64,000 bases of DNA from positions 2,356,001-2,420,000 of the forward strand of contig OX596344.1 in assembly GCA_951394405.1 (NCBI GenBank). The letters run 5' to 3'. Positions 25,855 through 38,543 of this stretch are shown here, in pieces. Numbering within the stretch: position 1 is the stretch's first letter; every line of letters begins with the position of its first letter. Both the position numbers and the translations under genes were made by a program. The stretch comes from Coprinellus micaceus (taxonomy: Eukaryota > Basidiomycota > Agaricomycetes > Agaricales > Psathyrellaceae). The notes beneath the pieces are model-generated. The model was not told the origin of the DNA and searched no databases. It saw nothing but the letters and a program-made list of their open reading frames with translations.

Positions 25855-28075
25855 ATGGCGAGCAAGACTGGGGAGCGATTTCAAGTCGTCAGTCTGTCGT
25901 GATTCCTAATACACTTTCAGCGACTCTGAAGCCGAGTCTCATCGTCTTTTCAGATCCTCTCTCGCATCAGAGTCGGATCCAAATCGCACCTCCGGTATCT
26001 CTCCGACTCTTGGCCTGGTCTACACTCAGTTGAAGCAGCGGATGCAGTGATCTCACTACTGGCCAGAGAATGGCAACCTGCAGACGTCCAAGGAGCGGAC
26101 ATTCTGGAAACGATGCAACTCGGTCTGAAATGCATCATTCAAGCTATGTATGTGGTGGAATGCCACGAGCCTCAGCTAGAAGAACGCTTTAGGGACCTAA
26201 TGGTCGCGAAGATTTCTGTCATCATCTCGTCCATGGCTTGCTGCATCCGCCAACTTGACTTGGAGAGGCCACTGACAGGCGAAGACGGCGAGCGTACGAG
26301 ATCTTGCGTTGTAGAATGCTCTGAATTCTTCATGGTGTTCATGTGCTTCCATCCGGCTTTGCTCGAAGCCATGCAGAAATCCTCGGCTGTTGCAGACTTT
26401 GTGGTGTTGGTTTGGACCTGGATCGACCCTCGGACTCAGCTGCCCGTCTTTATGGCCGAAGAGAACGACGAAGACGCCAAGAAGAAGGGATGCGTTGTCA
26501 ATACTCTCTTCCAGATTTATGTCCGTGGATCAAACGTCGCCAAGATGAATGTTCTCGACAGACTATCTGAAGACGGAACATCCTACAGCGCTGCTGATCG
26601 ACTGGTTCGCGTTGGCATGGCCCGTGCACAGGCAATCGCGCTGGTCTGCCAGGAACAGACAGCCTGGTCGGCTCTCATCTTTGGTAGGAATCTCAAAAGC
26701 CTGGTAGAGGTGCTCGATGGATACCTCAACCTTGCGGATCCGACTATCATCTCGGCATTCCGCAACCGCCCATTTATCCAGGAGATAATGTCGACTTTGA
26801 AGGTCGTCACGGGCTGTATTGGGTTCGAAGGCGGTCATGTTGCGTACTACTTCCCCCTGCACCTCCTTCAATGGAGACTGGAGGCCTGGACGATGATAGA
26901 TGGCATTAATCCTTTGTCTGCTATGTGCCAACTGATACAAGGAGGATTATTATCGGTTTTCCTCGACATTGTTCTCCACGGCGCGCCGTCGAAGGAGGAG
27001 GAAATTATGGACGAGAGTGCTGTCGGCATGCACGAATCCTGCTGTGAGGTCCTCGCTGGCTGGATCGCCCCTTACTCGTTCTTTCCTTCCGTGAACATTG
27101 CAATGACTGCAGCCTGGGAAAAGCTCGACGAGGCATCTCTCTCGGCCGTCCTGGCGAGGAAGGGCGCCTCTGTTGTGAGAACATGGCTAGCGCTCACGAT
27201 CTCGTTCCGGCTGGGACAGTCAAGATTCCTCGCACTTTCCGATCCTCCTCGCCTGTGTAACAATGTCTATGTGCGTACCGTTTTTCACTGCATCTTCGGC
27301 GACCTAACGCAAGTACGTAGCATCTCGCAATCTCGTCAACCAAACCCAACTCAAGAGGGAAAGTGCAAGAGACCTGCGCCGCCTGCCACTCAGCAATGTA
27401 CTGTTCGAAGGCCTGCCAAACAATGGATTGGCGATTGTCACATCGAGAAGACTGCCAAGGGCTTCGACACGTGTATGATGGTAAAGGAAGCACGCCTTGC
27501 CACCATGAGCAGTGCACTTACAGAGAGTTATCACAGGTTTAAAGCTTACCCACAACTGGATTCGCGGGTCCGCTCGCCTTTTCCTAGGCTCGTCGATCGA
27601 AGCAGTGTATCGCTTGAACGGAGCGGTGGTTGAATCTAAGAAGGCGATGCATCCTGAGCACGGGCGCTCCAACCTCATTGTGTCATACGATTTCTCGAAG
27701 GTTCCAGCATTGCCAGATGACAGTCCTTCTTTTCTCACTGTGGCCGAATACCTGCACCAGATCGACGCAAGAGGCGAGGATGTCCACGACGCTTACGGCC
27801 GAAACAGGCTTGGAGATGTTATTCGAGAGCTTACGACTCGAGCTGATATGCGTCTTGTCGAAGGGCAGTTCAGGCTAGGAGGACGGAACCTGTGGGTGGT
27901 CGTCCGCCTGCGCATTCCCAAAGACGAAGCTGGTAACGAGAGGACTGATTTGGCCAGGATGGTGGGTGTGTATAGCTATCTCGGCCCGAAGAAGCGGGAT
28001 GGTACGGACAACGTAGTCCCCCAACACACTGGATTTTGTCAGGGCCCCGATTGCCGATGCGACTACGGGCGATGA
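25855..28075 (+). CDS. MYND-type zinc finger protein, copy 4
   Basis: Paralogue, 681 aa. I infer four exons: 25855-25884 (MASKTGERFQ), 25954-27270, 27321-27480, 27537-28075. The helical domain carries WTWIDPRTQLPVF, almost identical to copy 2, so these two are the closest pair. The finger spans the intron: C-N-N-V-Y-H, then CAAC, YCSKAC and HREDC. The C-terminal domain (RLVEGQFRLGGRNLWVVVRL) again matches copy 2 best. The first exon relies on a less usual donor (CAA|GTCGTC). It is convergent with kinase 2; the stop codons are about 145 bp apart, repeating the MYND/kinase arrangement seen at 14.2-18.0 kb. Confidence 0.83.
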
Positions 28076-28219
28076 GCAGGACTGGGAAACCGCAGAAAGG
28101 GAGGTCGGGTCTCGAGAACGTCAATCGTGTATTACTATCATGGACTACAAATTTTTTTCGTCCTCTGTAGCCGCCTCGTGAGCTCGCCGAGCTCGTCCCC
28201 AACTGCCATTCTACAAACA

Positions 28220-29558
28220 TCAATTCAAGCGCACCCCCACCAGCATCTTCAGCATATCATCCATATTCGGTCTGTCGCTGGGCTCGTCCGTCCAGCACTT
28301 CTCCAGGATAGGCCAAAGCTCGTCAGCTTCCGACTGAACGAGCTTCTTGTAGTCCTTTCTGACGGGCTTCCCGCCTGCGGCTACGTGCATGATGATTTGC
28401 ATGTGCTGTTTCTGCCTGGGGAAGACCTCTTGCGATGCCAGGACCTTCGCGCAGTACGTTAGCTGATTTCATCTCAAACTGACTTTTGACACCGAACACC
28501 CTCACCTCGACTCCGACCAAACCAAATGCCCACATATCCGTCGCTTTCGTTGTGATCGGTTGCTTCGTGGAATCCTCGATTCCGTATGACGAAGCGGCAT
28601 CGTCCATGATCTCCGGTGCGAGGTACCTCCACACGCACGCGAATTCCGTGGTATACCCGCTGTGTCCTATTACTTTTGAGCGGCCAAAGTCTGCGAGGAG
28701 CGGATCTCCGGTTGCGGACATCAAGATATTTGCCTAAATGCGGGGTGTGTAAGTAGACGGGCATCGGTTGAGGGAAGGATTGGTGGAAGCATCTACAGCT
28801 TTGAGATCACCGTGCACAGCGTCACGATTGTGGAAGTATTGCAGGCCTCGAGCGATTCCGAGTATCTAATGAGTCAGTTCACAGCTGGATCGATGCCGAG
28901 AGTAGGCGATTGGGCGTATATCCACTCACAACGGGCTTCCTCTTGATCTCCTGATGCTTCACGATGTACTCCAGTACAGATCTCCTTTCGCAAAAGGGCG
29001 ATACGAGTGCGGGAACGACTGCGCCGAAGGTGGCATCTGTGACGAGCCCGAGGAATGGAAGGACGTTGGGGTGCGAGAAAGAATGCCACAGTCGCGATTC
29101 TCGTTCTAACCTCTGATGATTAGATTGGAGGGAGGCGGGTAAGCGCCCAACATCGAGGCGATGCGATTACGACATACCTGCTTGAGTTTGAGCTGGATGT
29201 CATTTCCAGTGTATCCAGATGCTCGAAGGACCTTGATGGCTACCTGAAGCATGGCGCGATAAAGTCAGCAGGCTGGAGTGTTCCTTGCTCGCGCCGCCGA
29301 CAGACCGGAATCGGGTGCCTGGGATTTGTTGGATCGGTCCATTCGCCCTTGTAGATGTAAGAGAAACCCCCAGATGCGACGTAGTGTCGTTCAAGGAGTG
29401 TTATCTGACCGGTCAGGTTCTGGCGCACCGCTTAGTATCATCAGATTGTCTTCATCCCGAGATCCGCAGCTCACTGGGTACAGCGTGGGCGGTACGTCGC
29501 TCTCGAAGTTCTTCTGAGTCGGCACTGTAGAAGCAGAAATGGAGGAGACAGAAGTCAT
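28220..29558 (-). CDS. TKL-like protein kinase, copy 2
   Basis: Paralogue of kinase 1 and, unlike it, complete in its signature motifs. I infer seven exons: 29558-29475, 29419-29306, 29243-29178, 29112-28930, 28865-28797, 28733-28506, 28444-28220; 322 aa. Seen: glycine-rich loop ASGGFSYIYKG (about 42-52), VAIKV (K70), VHGDLKAANIL (D169), ADFG (186-189), APE in YLAPEIM and DMWAFGLVGVE. The last exon has the C-lobe CW-x-x-[ED]-P-x-x-RP motif (CWTDEPSDRPNMDD). Active kinase activity is therefore plausible; the substrate is unknown. Four introns sit at the same places as in kinase 1. A copy of the nonamer lies in its intron at 29140, and two more lie in its promoter (29681, 29876). Confidence 0.9.
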
Positions 29559-30828
29559 GGTATGGGGAAGAGCGTTAGATGTGACGGGCCTCTAAGCATT
29601 GCGGGAAGTCATACGTACTTCTAGTGTCACGTTGCAAGGAGTGGGCAGCCTCGTGGGTGACGGCCGGGATTTTAGAATATTAAGCGCCCGTCCGAGACTT
29701 GGCGTACTGTGGGCATGGTGGATCCTCGCAGAGTGGTATTCTTATATATTGAGAAAAAGGGTATTTTCTGTCGGCCCTCTTCGTAATTTACTCACCAGGC
29801 GAACTTTCAAGCTTCCTCTTGTGGCTTGATAGTGATAGTGCTGTAATCGCAGACGCGGTGATCGGGCTAACTTTTGGGCGCTTATTTCCGGTGACCTGCT
29901 TCTGGCTGTGTTACAGAACTAGTTTTGGTGCGCTTCGCCTGCTCGCAATCTAAATAGAACGTCAAACCCTTTTTCCAAGAAAGAAACAAAGCACCGTCAC
30001 TTGAAGAGGATTCGCCACTCTAGTTGCACCGATCATTGATTCCGCTGATCTCCGGTTCCCCATCGAAATTAATGTCATAGTCATGGGTTGCCTCGAGGCT
30101 GTTGGGAGAGGCCTCGAGGCACTTTCATTAATGAGCAAACTAATATCGTGTGCACCTGCGCCCGTAAAGCCCCAAACCTATGATTAAACGAACAAGCAGA
30201 ACCAGAGTTTGAGGGAGGGGGGTGGGGAGGCGCCCGTCATTTTGACCCTAACCCCAGTCCCACGGGGGAACCATTACGGCTGCGTGAGGAATTCTGAGGC
30301 GTTGTCCTTCTTCCTCTTCTTTTTACTCTTGTTGAGGTCGAACGCTGAGCTCAGAGACAGCGGACCCTTCTCTGACTCCTACCACGATTGTGACGACGGC
30401 TACGCACCACAGGAACGTATAAAACGCCAAAAAAATCCAAATATCACCTACTCCCAGTGGTGGACTGGGAGACTGCGACGTGTACCACGAAGACAACGAC
30501 CTCGACCGACGTTTTACGCGTTTTGCACACGAGAGGACACCGGAGACGAATCTTCGAACCGTCGGAACTTAACTCTGACGTATCGACGTACCGACGAGCC
30601 AGCACAGCATAGGCAGCGCTGGTATCGACGCTCACACGACGACGACGACCTCAGATTCACAGAGTCGAGCTCTGGCAAGCCTACGAAGAACGATACTCTT
30701 TGACGTGTCACCGGAAGTTCGCGTTTTTCAGCACCACGGGAGGAGTCGACAACACCAGAGGATCAGCCAGCACCATCCACTTAGTACTACTCTGGCGCAA
30801 AGGGTCGGCAAGTTGGTGAACAGAAGCC
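29559..30828. other. Divergent intergenic between kinase 2 and the giant disordered gene
   Basis: Contains two nonamers (TAAGCGCCC 29681-29689, GGGCGCTTA 29876-29884), two copies of the palindrome GCCTCGAGGC (30090, 30111) and a telobox-like CCCTAACCC (30246-30254). The plus-strand frame 30209-30703 has no support as a gene; it lies in what should be the promoter and 5' UTR of the gene at 30829. Confidence 0.5.
30090..30120. promoter_or_regulatory. Paired palindromic decamer GCCTCGAGGC
   Basis: Two perfect copies of the ten-base palindrome GCCTCGAGGC at 30090-30099 and 30111-30120. Their starts are 21 bp apart, two helical turns, so two dimeric proteins would sit on the same face of the DNA. 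It lies between divergent genes. Binding is inference. Confidence 0.4.
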
Positions 30829-33800
30829 ATGGCTTCAGGTGCAGTTGCTGTCGCTGTGGACCCCGACTTTGGTATGTGTTTAGATCACGTATGTACTTCT
30901 ATCTCTGACTGTGCACAGAACCCTCCGAGAACTGGGATGACGACTTTGAATTCAATGCAACTCCTGGCCCCTCATCGCCCGCACCTTCATCCCGCACGCG
31001 TCGACACAAGCGTTCCCAGAATGACCCATACCAGCATCCACCCGGGGGATCAACCACGAAGTCCAGCTTAGCCGTCCTACCCGCCGGAACGCGCATCTCC
31101 CTCGCAAGCTCAGAGTTCACGATGGAAGATTGGGACGCAGAGAGCATCATGCATCAATCACCCCCACGCGTCACAACGAGCTTCACTACCGCGATCATCG
31201 GGAGCGGGGACGAGGAGGACGAGGAGGAGTTTGGGCAGACACCCACGAAGACGAGGGCGCCGCCGCGGGCATGGGGCGGGGATAGTCACGTAGGTGTGGT
31301 GTTCCATGACCCACACGCGCTTCCCGTTTCGCTATCGATCGCGCTGGCTCCCTGGAGCGAAGAACCGGAGATGCTGCTCCCCAAGACCCCTGTCAAGGTG
31401 GCGATGGCACTGCAGCCCGCGCCCCTGGGAGACGTAGAGGAGAACTGGGACCAGGACTTTGAGGAGAGCGACGAGCCGACGGAGGATGTGCCGAGGAGGA
31501 AGTTGAGCTTGAAGGCGAGGCTGGAGGAAGAGGCACACGAGAGCTGGGACGAGGAATTTGCTGCGGAGGAAGCTGAGGCGGAGGCTAGACAGTGGGGGTT
31601 GCACCAGGTCGACTTGGGTATGGGGCCTCCGCCCCCTGCGTCGCGTCGGACGCCCAAGAAGTCGCCAACTGCGCCGAGGAGGAAGGTGTCGAAGGGGAAG
31701 AGCGGGATCGTCCCGTCCTCGTCCTCGAGTAGTGCCAGCGAGGGTGAAGGGCACCCACTTCATCACTCATACCGACGTCAGAAGCCTAACCGTGGTTCAA
31801 AGCGGTCCTCTGAAGCGCGGTACTCGCTGTCGGAGGACGGAGACTTTTACGACTCGAGCGATGACGAAGAGTTCGGCCTGAGGCTGGGCGGGATGCACAA
31901 CGGCGAGGAGGAAGAGGAAGACAAGACTGTAACCCAGCGCTCGAGGAAAGGCATTGGGTACTTCAAGCCACCCAAGCATGCAAGCCCACCCCCACCAGTA
32001 CCTAAACTACCCGACTCGGTGTTCAGAGTGCCATCTTCACCACGGTCCCCCGCCAATCGACTCCCATCTTCGTATGAGGTGGTAGGACCCTCCCGCTCTC
32101 CCATGCTCTCCTTCTCTCCGCCTCCACTTCCCAACGCATCGAGCCCTACTCCATTCCCCCGATCGCCAACCAGCTCAGTGTTCAGCGTTCCCACCACCCT
32201 CGCCGAAACAAGGAGCTACACGAGTACCACACATCTTCGACCCACCGAATCACGAGCGTCCTCGGGAGGAGGCACGCTAGCCAACCTACCACCATCACCA
32301 CCAATACACAAAGACAGAGAGCGGAGAAGGCTGAGGAAGAAGAGTCGACCCAGTCCCGGCAGTACGTACGAGATGGGCTCTGTGAGTGGGAGGAGCCGGC
32401 CAAGGAAGAGTGGGGAGAGTATGTCAGCCTATCCTTACTCCTTCAGCGACGGGGAGTTGGAAGACATCAGAGAACGGGAGAGGGAGAGAGACGTTGAGGA
32501 CGGGGCAGGGGAGAGGATATTACCCAGGAGAGACGGCAGGAGGACCCCGAGCCCTCCACCGCAACCGTATGCTTCCTCGTCGGGGATGCTGGGCGTCCCG
32601 GGGGTAAGCGTCGGTGTCAGCGGTGCGAGCGATGATGGCCATAGTGCGCCAGGGAAACAGAGGGAAGAGGTTCGCGGCGGGTCGGTACCTGCGACGCCCA
32701 AGGGCCCTGGGGCGTTGCTGAGTAGGATTGGAAGCTTGACGAATCGATGGGGCGGTGGGAGGAGGAGGAGAGGCGCCAGTGGGCCGCCAAATGAGGGTGG
32801 TAAGTGTCGTTTTCAAGTTCACTAAGCCTTCGTTGTACTTACGGTATTACCTTAGACACCCAAGCGACACCTCGACCTCAGTCCTCAATGTCTTCCCTAC
32901 ACCTTCCCCCTGCCCCAATGCAACAATCAAACTCCTCCCCCGGCTCTGCTGCAGCCAACCCCAGTCCTAATGGCCCCCGTGTCCAATCCAGCTCTTCATC
33001 CTGGTTCTTTCGCAGCTCCAGTAACACCTCTGCTGCAACTTCTCACAAGACTGGGCGAAAGTCTCTGGGCACCCGGCACCCTTCTTCCTCCACCAACGGA
33101 GAGCGAAGAATGGGTGGAGATGGACGAGCTAGCTTGAGCGTGACAGACCTTCCTAATCACGACGAGAGCGAGTACGAGGAATACGGTCACCCTGAAGGAG
33201 AGCAAGTTGAGTGGGAGTACAGTTATCAGCAAGAATGGGACGCTTTGGATGACCGGACACCCGTTGCGACGCCATCGAAGCTTGTCAAGAGGAAGAGCTT
33301 GGGCTTCGTGCAGCTCAGGAGGAGCATGATCGCCGGTGGGGAGAAGCATAAACTCAAGGTGAAGGACCGCGAGCGGGACGGCGGGAAGGAGAGCGACCCG
33401 GCGGCGACCGAGAAGAAGAAAAAGCGCGCTTCGGACGTGTTTACGCGCACCACGCCCTCGAAAGAGGGCAAGGGCGATCCGTTTGTCGTGCCTTTCGCCG
33501 CGTCCAAATCTACGTCGTCATACGTTTCCTCTTCGCCACACCACCACCTTGATTCCACTGCTGAGCATTCACCGAGCAAGGAAGAGCTTCCAGCGAGTGT
33601 CGGGTCACCCTCGCCTTCGGGTCTTCGAAGTATCATGGGTAACGTGCGGAGGCTGTCGATCGTCAGTGCACAGGCTGCTGCTGCGGTCGTTACAACGCGG
33701 CATAGGCACAAACGGACGCAGTCTAGCTCAGCCGTTGCGGGCGGCTCGACGTCCCCTGAAGCTGTGGCACGAACCAGCTTGAGCGCTGTACGAGATCGGC

Positions 33801-36800
33801 AAGCCATGGCTCAGACACCGATCAGGGCTGGGGGAGTGTTGGGTGTGAGGAGGAGGGAGAGCGGGAGGGATAGTGGAAAGGAGGGAAACGGGAGACCGTT
33901 GACGCCTTCGACGAGTGTACCGGCGTTGCAACAGATGTACAATGCCAGTGACTCTTCCAGGACCAGCGTCTATGGACATGGGAGGAAGAGGAGTGGGACT
34001 GACGTGGACTTGGCGAGTAGGGTGGGTAGGAGGGGTGAAGCAGAGAAGGAGAATAGGCCTGTAACCACCGAGTCGGAGGCGAGTGGGGCAGAGAACGAGA
34101 AGGGCAGGGATAGCGAAAGGGAGAAAGCTGTCGGGGTGCTGCTCAGCGAACCGATGCTTGAACCCAATCTCCTTCCACCGATTGAGCTGCAACCTCCCTC
34201 TCCCCCAAGGAAGAGCGGGGAGCGTTCAAGGAAAGGCGAGGTGCAACCACTTGCCCTGGATGACCCCGAAGTACACGCCAATTACGGGCTGGAAACCAAG
34301 CCAGGGTTGAGTCCACGTTCACCTCCGACTTCCTCGTCGCCTCGAACCCCACGCAAACTGCGTGACCCCAACTCCCCGCAGAGCGCCTCGGTAGGGCGTG
34401 CGTCGCCCCTTCAACCTCCACCTCCTTCGGCCTTCAATCATAAGGTGGATCCGAGTACCAGTTCGAACTCCAACACGAGCACGGTCAAGGCCAGCAAGTC
34501 GAAGGATCCACTGGTAAATGTGGTTGCATCGAGCTCGGTGTTGAGGAGGAATTCGTTGGGCGACTTGAAGATCCCGGCAAGGATTAGTCAAGCGCAGGTT
34601 AGTCTGAGGAGGGACTTGGGCATGGTGAGGGAATTTGCTGGGGCTGTCGAAAGTGCGTGTACCCATCTAATTTGTTCATGGTCCGGGATCTAACACAACT
34701 CCGCAGGTCTGAAGGACTTACAAGATACATACCACGCTCTAAGTGGAGACCTCCATGCTCTCCTAGAGCGACATGCACAGGCTTCTGCTGCAGCCTCCGC
34801 TCAGGCCCGCTCATCCGCACCCAGCCCCCCTCCTGACGATTCCCAGCAATGCCGCCCCCCATCTTCATCAGGCTTCTTCAACCTCGCCAACCTCTCCCGC
34901 ACACACCTCAAGTTCAAGGGTCGAAAAAGGAGCAACACCAACCCTGAAAACGCTCGGGGCTCCTTGTCGGGGAGAAACACGCCTTACCATGAAGAGTCCG
35001 TCAACTCGTCTACCGCCCAGTTGCCGCTATCATCCGGGGCAGGAGTGCAGACTCTTGCAGTGTCTCAAGCCGCGTACAAGGAACTGGCGACAGCCCTCTA
35101 TTCCATCAACTCCAAGTACCGGATCTCTTGGGAGTGTGCGGAGCTGCTGATCGAGCTTGGAAGTGGGACGACGAACGCTGATGCAGGTCCCAAAACCAAT
35201 TTGGCCATACCCAGCCCCAATCTTGCCGCTACCGCAAGCGCCAGCGCCAGCGCCCTGCCTACTGTCCAGGCCATCGTTCCTCAACGAACCGCTAGCGGGC
35301 GAGAGCGAGCTGTGACGCTAGCCGGAGATGACAGGGACACGTCCAGAGCTTCCACCCCCGTTTCGAGATCGAGCTCGAGAATCGGTTCGTACGGGTACTC
35401 TGGCCATGCCCCTCCCATTGCCTCCCCATTGCACGGTGGTATGACTGCGGCGCATTCGACTCCAGCTGTCCCCGTCTCTATCAACGGGATCGGAATGGGT
35501 CCCCCTCTTGCAAGTCCTCCAAGTTGGAGAGCGTCAACCGGCCGGAACGATCTCAGCCAGAGGCAGTTATCGTTATTACGGGACATGCTTCATGCCGACG
35601 GGTCCTCTCGAGAGCGCCCCCCAAGTTCGATGGGCCGCGCTGCGGCTCTCACCGTAGCCAGCCCGAACGCGTATGCGGCCGGATCCCACACTAGACTCTC
35701 GATAGCGGAGGAACCTCGTGCTGTCAGCCCAAACAGGGAATGGAGATGGGGTGCCGATGCCATGTCGAGCACTATCACTCTGCCTGTGACGGACGACGAG
35801 GAGGAAGGCGAGACTGGCACGGATCGGACAGGCGGTAGGGGCAAGGCGCCGAAGCCGAAGAAGAAGAGGTTGATGAACATGAGCGGGTTCCGGGATATGT
35901 TAAGGGCCTTGAGGAGGGGTACACAAGCTCAAGCTGCAGAATCCAATCCACCGAAACAGCATCGTCACCAGGACGCGACCCAGGGACAGCAAGTTCTGCT
36001 GGCGAGGTCAGGAGCGGCCGTTGCAAGCACGACAAGCCTCAGCACTGGGAGCTCGCACGATGGGCATAGTCTTCACAGCAATCACCAGCACCGGCATCAA
36101 CGCGCTCAGCAGCCAGGACAGCCATCGCAGACGCAGCGAAGGCTGATCCAGAAACGCAGGCCGAAAAGCAGTGCGGGTCCTGAGGAGATCCTCGCCCATC
36201 AGCACCAGATGCAGCAAATCCAACGAGCCCAACGCCCACCTGCGACCCCACCCCCTCCCCCGTCCTCCTTCCCTCACCCCCCAAAGTCTCCTCGACGACC
36301 GTCGCTGGCGTCGATCTTCAGAATCGGGACGAAGAGTAGTCAACAGCACTCGTCTGGCAATGCCACCGACTCGAACGCGTCGTATGTGAATGGGAGTAGC
36401 AGCAGTAGCTGTCTTGGGGAAGACGACCGGCGACCTGGCTATATGGAAGAGGAGGATTGGGACCAGATCGACACAGCTTCAGATCTGGATGGGATGGCTG
36501 TTTCTCGTCTAGACACGACAATCCGGGGTGGGGGTCCGGGAAAGCCCCAGGTGCTGGAGAAAAAGATGAAGAAGAGGATGATGCTTGGTAGCAGTGGCCC
36601 GCCTCCAAGCGCCGCACCCATCCCCAGTGAACCTGTCGCGACTGGCAAGCGAAGCCCTTACCTCCAACAAGACCCTTACGCTTATCGGTCAACATCGGGA
36701 CTAGGGAGGCGGATCGTCAGTGCTAGCTCAGCCCCTATGCCTAGCGCAAATGCAAGCTCAAGCAGCGTCAATGCCATCCCCAATGCTAACGGGAGTCAAG

Positions 36801-37357
36801 CATCCCTCGTGGCGTCAGGATCCGTTAGGGGTAGCAAAGATGGGCCTGCTCCTCCAGTACCTCCGGTCGGTGAAGGCACAGGGTCCGTTCGTCAGACCAA
36901 ACTTTCGGATGTGCAAGAGAACGAGGCCGGAGAAGCGGCCATAAGAGCCTCCGCTTCGCTGTCAAGGCAGACCGCGCAAGCGTTCATTCACCCGAAGGGT
37001 CCCAGCGCAAGCCCGCATACCAGCCGATCAGTATCTGCGAGCAGCAAGCTTACCAGCAATAAAACAGGGAGTGTCAGGAGTATGCCGCCACAGCCGTTCT
37101 CTCCTAGCTCGATCTCGTCTGCGTCGGGTGTCACTTCGCCGTATACCGGGATCAGCGCAGGAGGAAGCGGGGGAGGATACCCGGATATCAAGCTCACGTT
37201 TACCCCGGAGAACATCAAGCCACTATTAGAAAACGCCAAGGAAGTCCAGAAGGCGCTGAATGAGTGTGTGGAGGAGCTGAAGAGGTTAGTGAAGAGGGAG
37301 GAGGTCCGATTGGGCGTGTGGACGGGTCAGGCCGTGCCGGACCAGCTCTCATCTTGA
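30829..37357 (+). CDS. Giant disordered protein with acidic W-D motifs (possible Byr4-like scaffold)
   Basis: I infer four exons: 30829-30871, 30919-32799, 32856-34652, 34707-37357; 6372 nt, 2123 aa. The N-terminus has repeated short acidic motifs: ENWDDDFEF (about 17), MEDWDAES, ENWDQDFEES and ESWDEEF. Most of the rest is Ser/Pro/Arg-rich disorder. Two stretches look folded or helical: DLKIPARISQAQVSLRRDL running into SLKDLQDTYHALSGDL (encoded about 34550-34760), and the last 60 residues (ENIKPLLENAKEVQKALNE). The W-D-x-D/E-F motifs remind me of septation-network scaffolds of the Byr4/Bfa1 kind, but I cannot confirm this and rate it as a guess. The long frames on the other strand are shadows. 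The gene is sure; its role is not. Confidence 0.8.
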
Positions 37358-38543
37358 AAGTGTGTTTCTTTTCCGGGTTCTTCGTTTCCGTTTGACTCTT
37401 TTTCAACCTCTATCTCGTTTACTTTTTTGAATTGTTTAGGATATTGACGAGTGGGATACGGCTGGCTGGAGAAGGACTCTCGCTCTCACTTATCGCATAC
37501 CCTACCCCCCGTTCATTCTTGACTCGGACTCTCTTGACTATCGACACCTGTACATACCTACGTCTTGTTCGTTATTGCTCTGCTATATCGCTTTCGCTAT
37601 CCTGTTTCACTGTATCCTACTACATACTATCGTCGCACTGTTTTGCATCTCACTTTCCTCGTGCAGTCGCTGCGTTCATTGCAACCCAGGTTTACTGCCT
37701 AGCGAGCACCTTGTTTGCACCCCGTTCTCCTCGTTCTCCGCTCTGCTTTCGGTCGTATAAGTTATCCAGCTAAATAGAACATTATCATCCTTTTTCCTTG
37801 TTTCACCCGATGGCAGCTAGTACCCGGTACACTGTCCCGAGTCGGTGTTATATCGAAAGGTCATACCGGGGAATTCGGGACAGATGCGCTTAGCGCTCTG
37901 TGGCGCCCACAAACACCCTCCCATCACCCCGAGGAGATGCATTGTTGCATGCCCGAGCCTCGAGATCGCTGCGCCTAACCCACGAGTGCCCAGAGTGAGC
38001 TGTAATACCCCGAACCAATTGACCCCCAACTTCCAAGCAATAAAATAATTTCTTTCCGGCCGTCACCACATGAATTGGCAATGGCTGTCCATCGATCTTT
38101 CTGACTACGGATGTGGTGCTATCCTCGGTCAGCTTATGATGCATTGGGTACACCCTCGCCTGAAAACACTTGTAGGACCGCTGCTCAATGATATAACACG
38201 AGCTAATGACTATATGGTATTCTGGTCTGCCTGCGAATTTAGAAGACGAGGGACTCTTCCAGTAAGTACAGCCTTCCTGCTCCCCGCTTGTGGCGCCCTC
38301 GGGTCTCGGAGCGCCCATATAATACACCGCATCTAAGATCCGTCGAGTATCTCTGATCCAGGATAACGTACACCACCTCAAAAGGCACCTCATGTTTCAA
38401 GGGAACTCCGAATGTCAGGTCGTCATCGGTGAGCAGGGCAACCGTGCCGCTCAAGGCCTACTTGAAAACCGTGCGCGTGTGACCCACACAGCTCCATACT
38501 CTCTCTTTCCTCCCCTCATCTTCTCCCCAATCATCGACCGCCC
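37358..38543. other. Intergenic, one doubtful minus-strand frame
   Basis: The first 400 bases are pyrimidine-rich and probably the 3' UTR of the giant gene. On the minus strand a 167-codon frame (38393-37890) and an overlapping 71-codon frame (38454-38239) read more protein-like than most random frames. They would form a gene divergent from the P450, but they show no domain, no clear joined exon structure and no relative I recognise. Confidence 0.4.
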
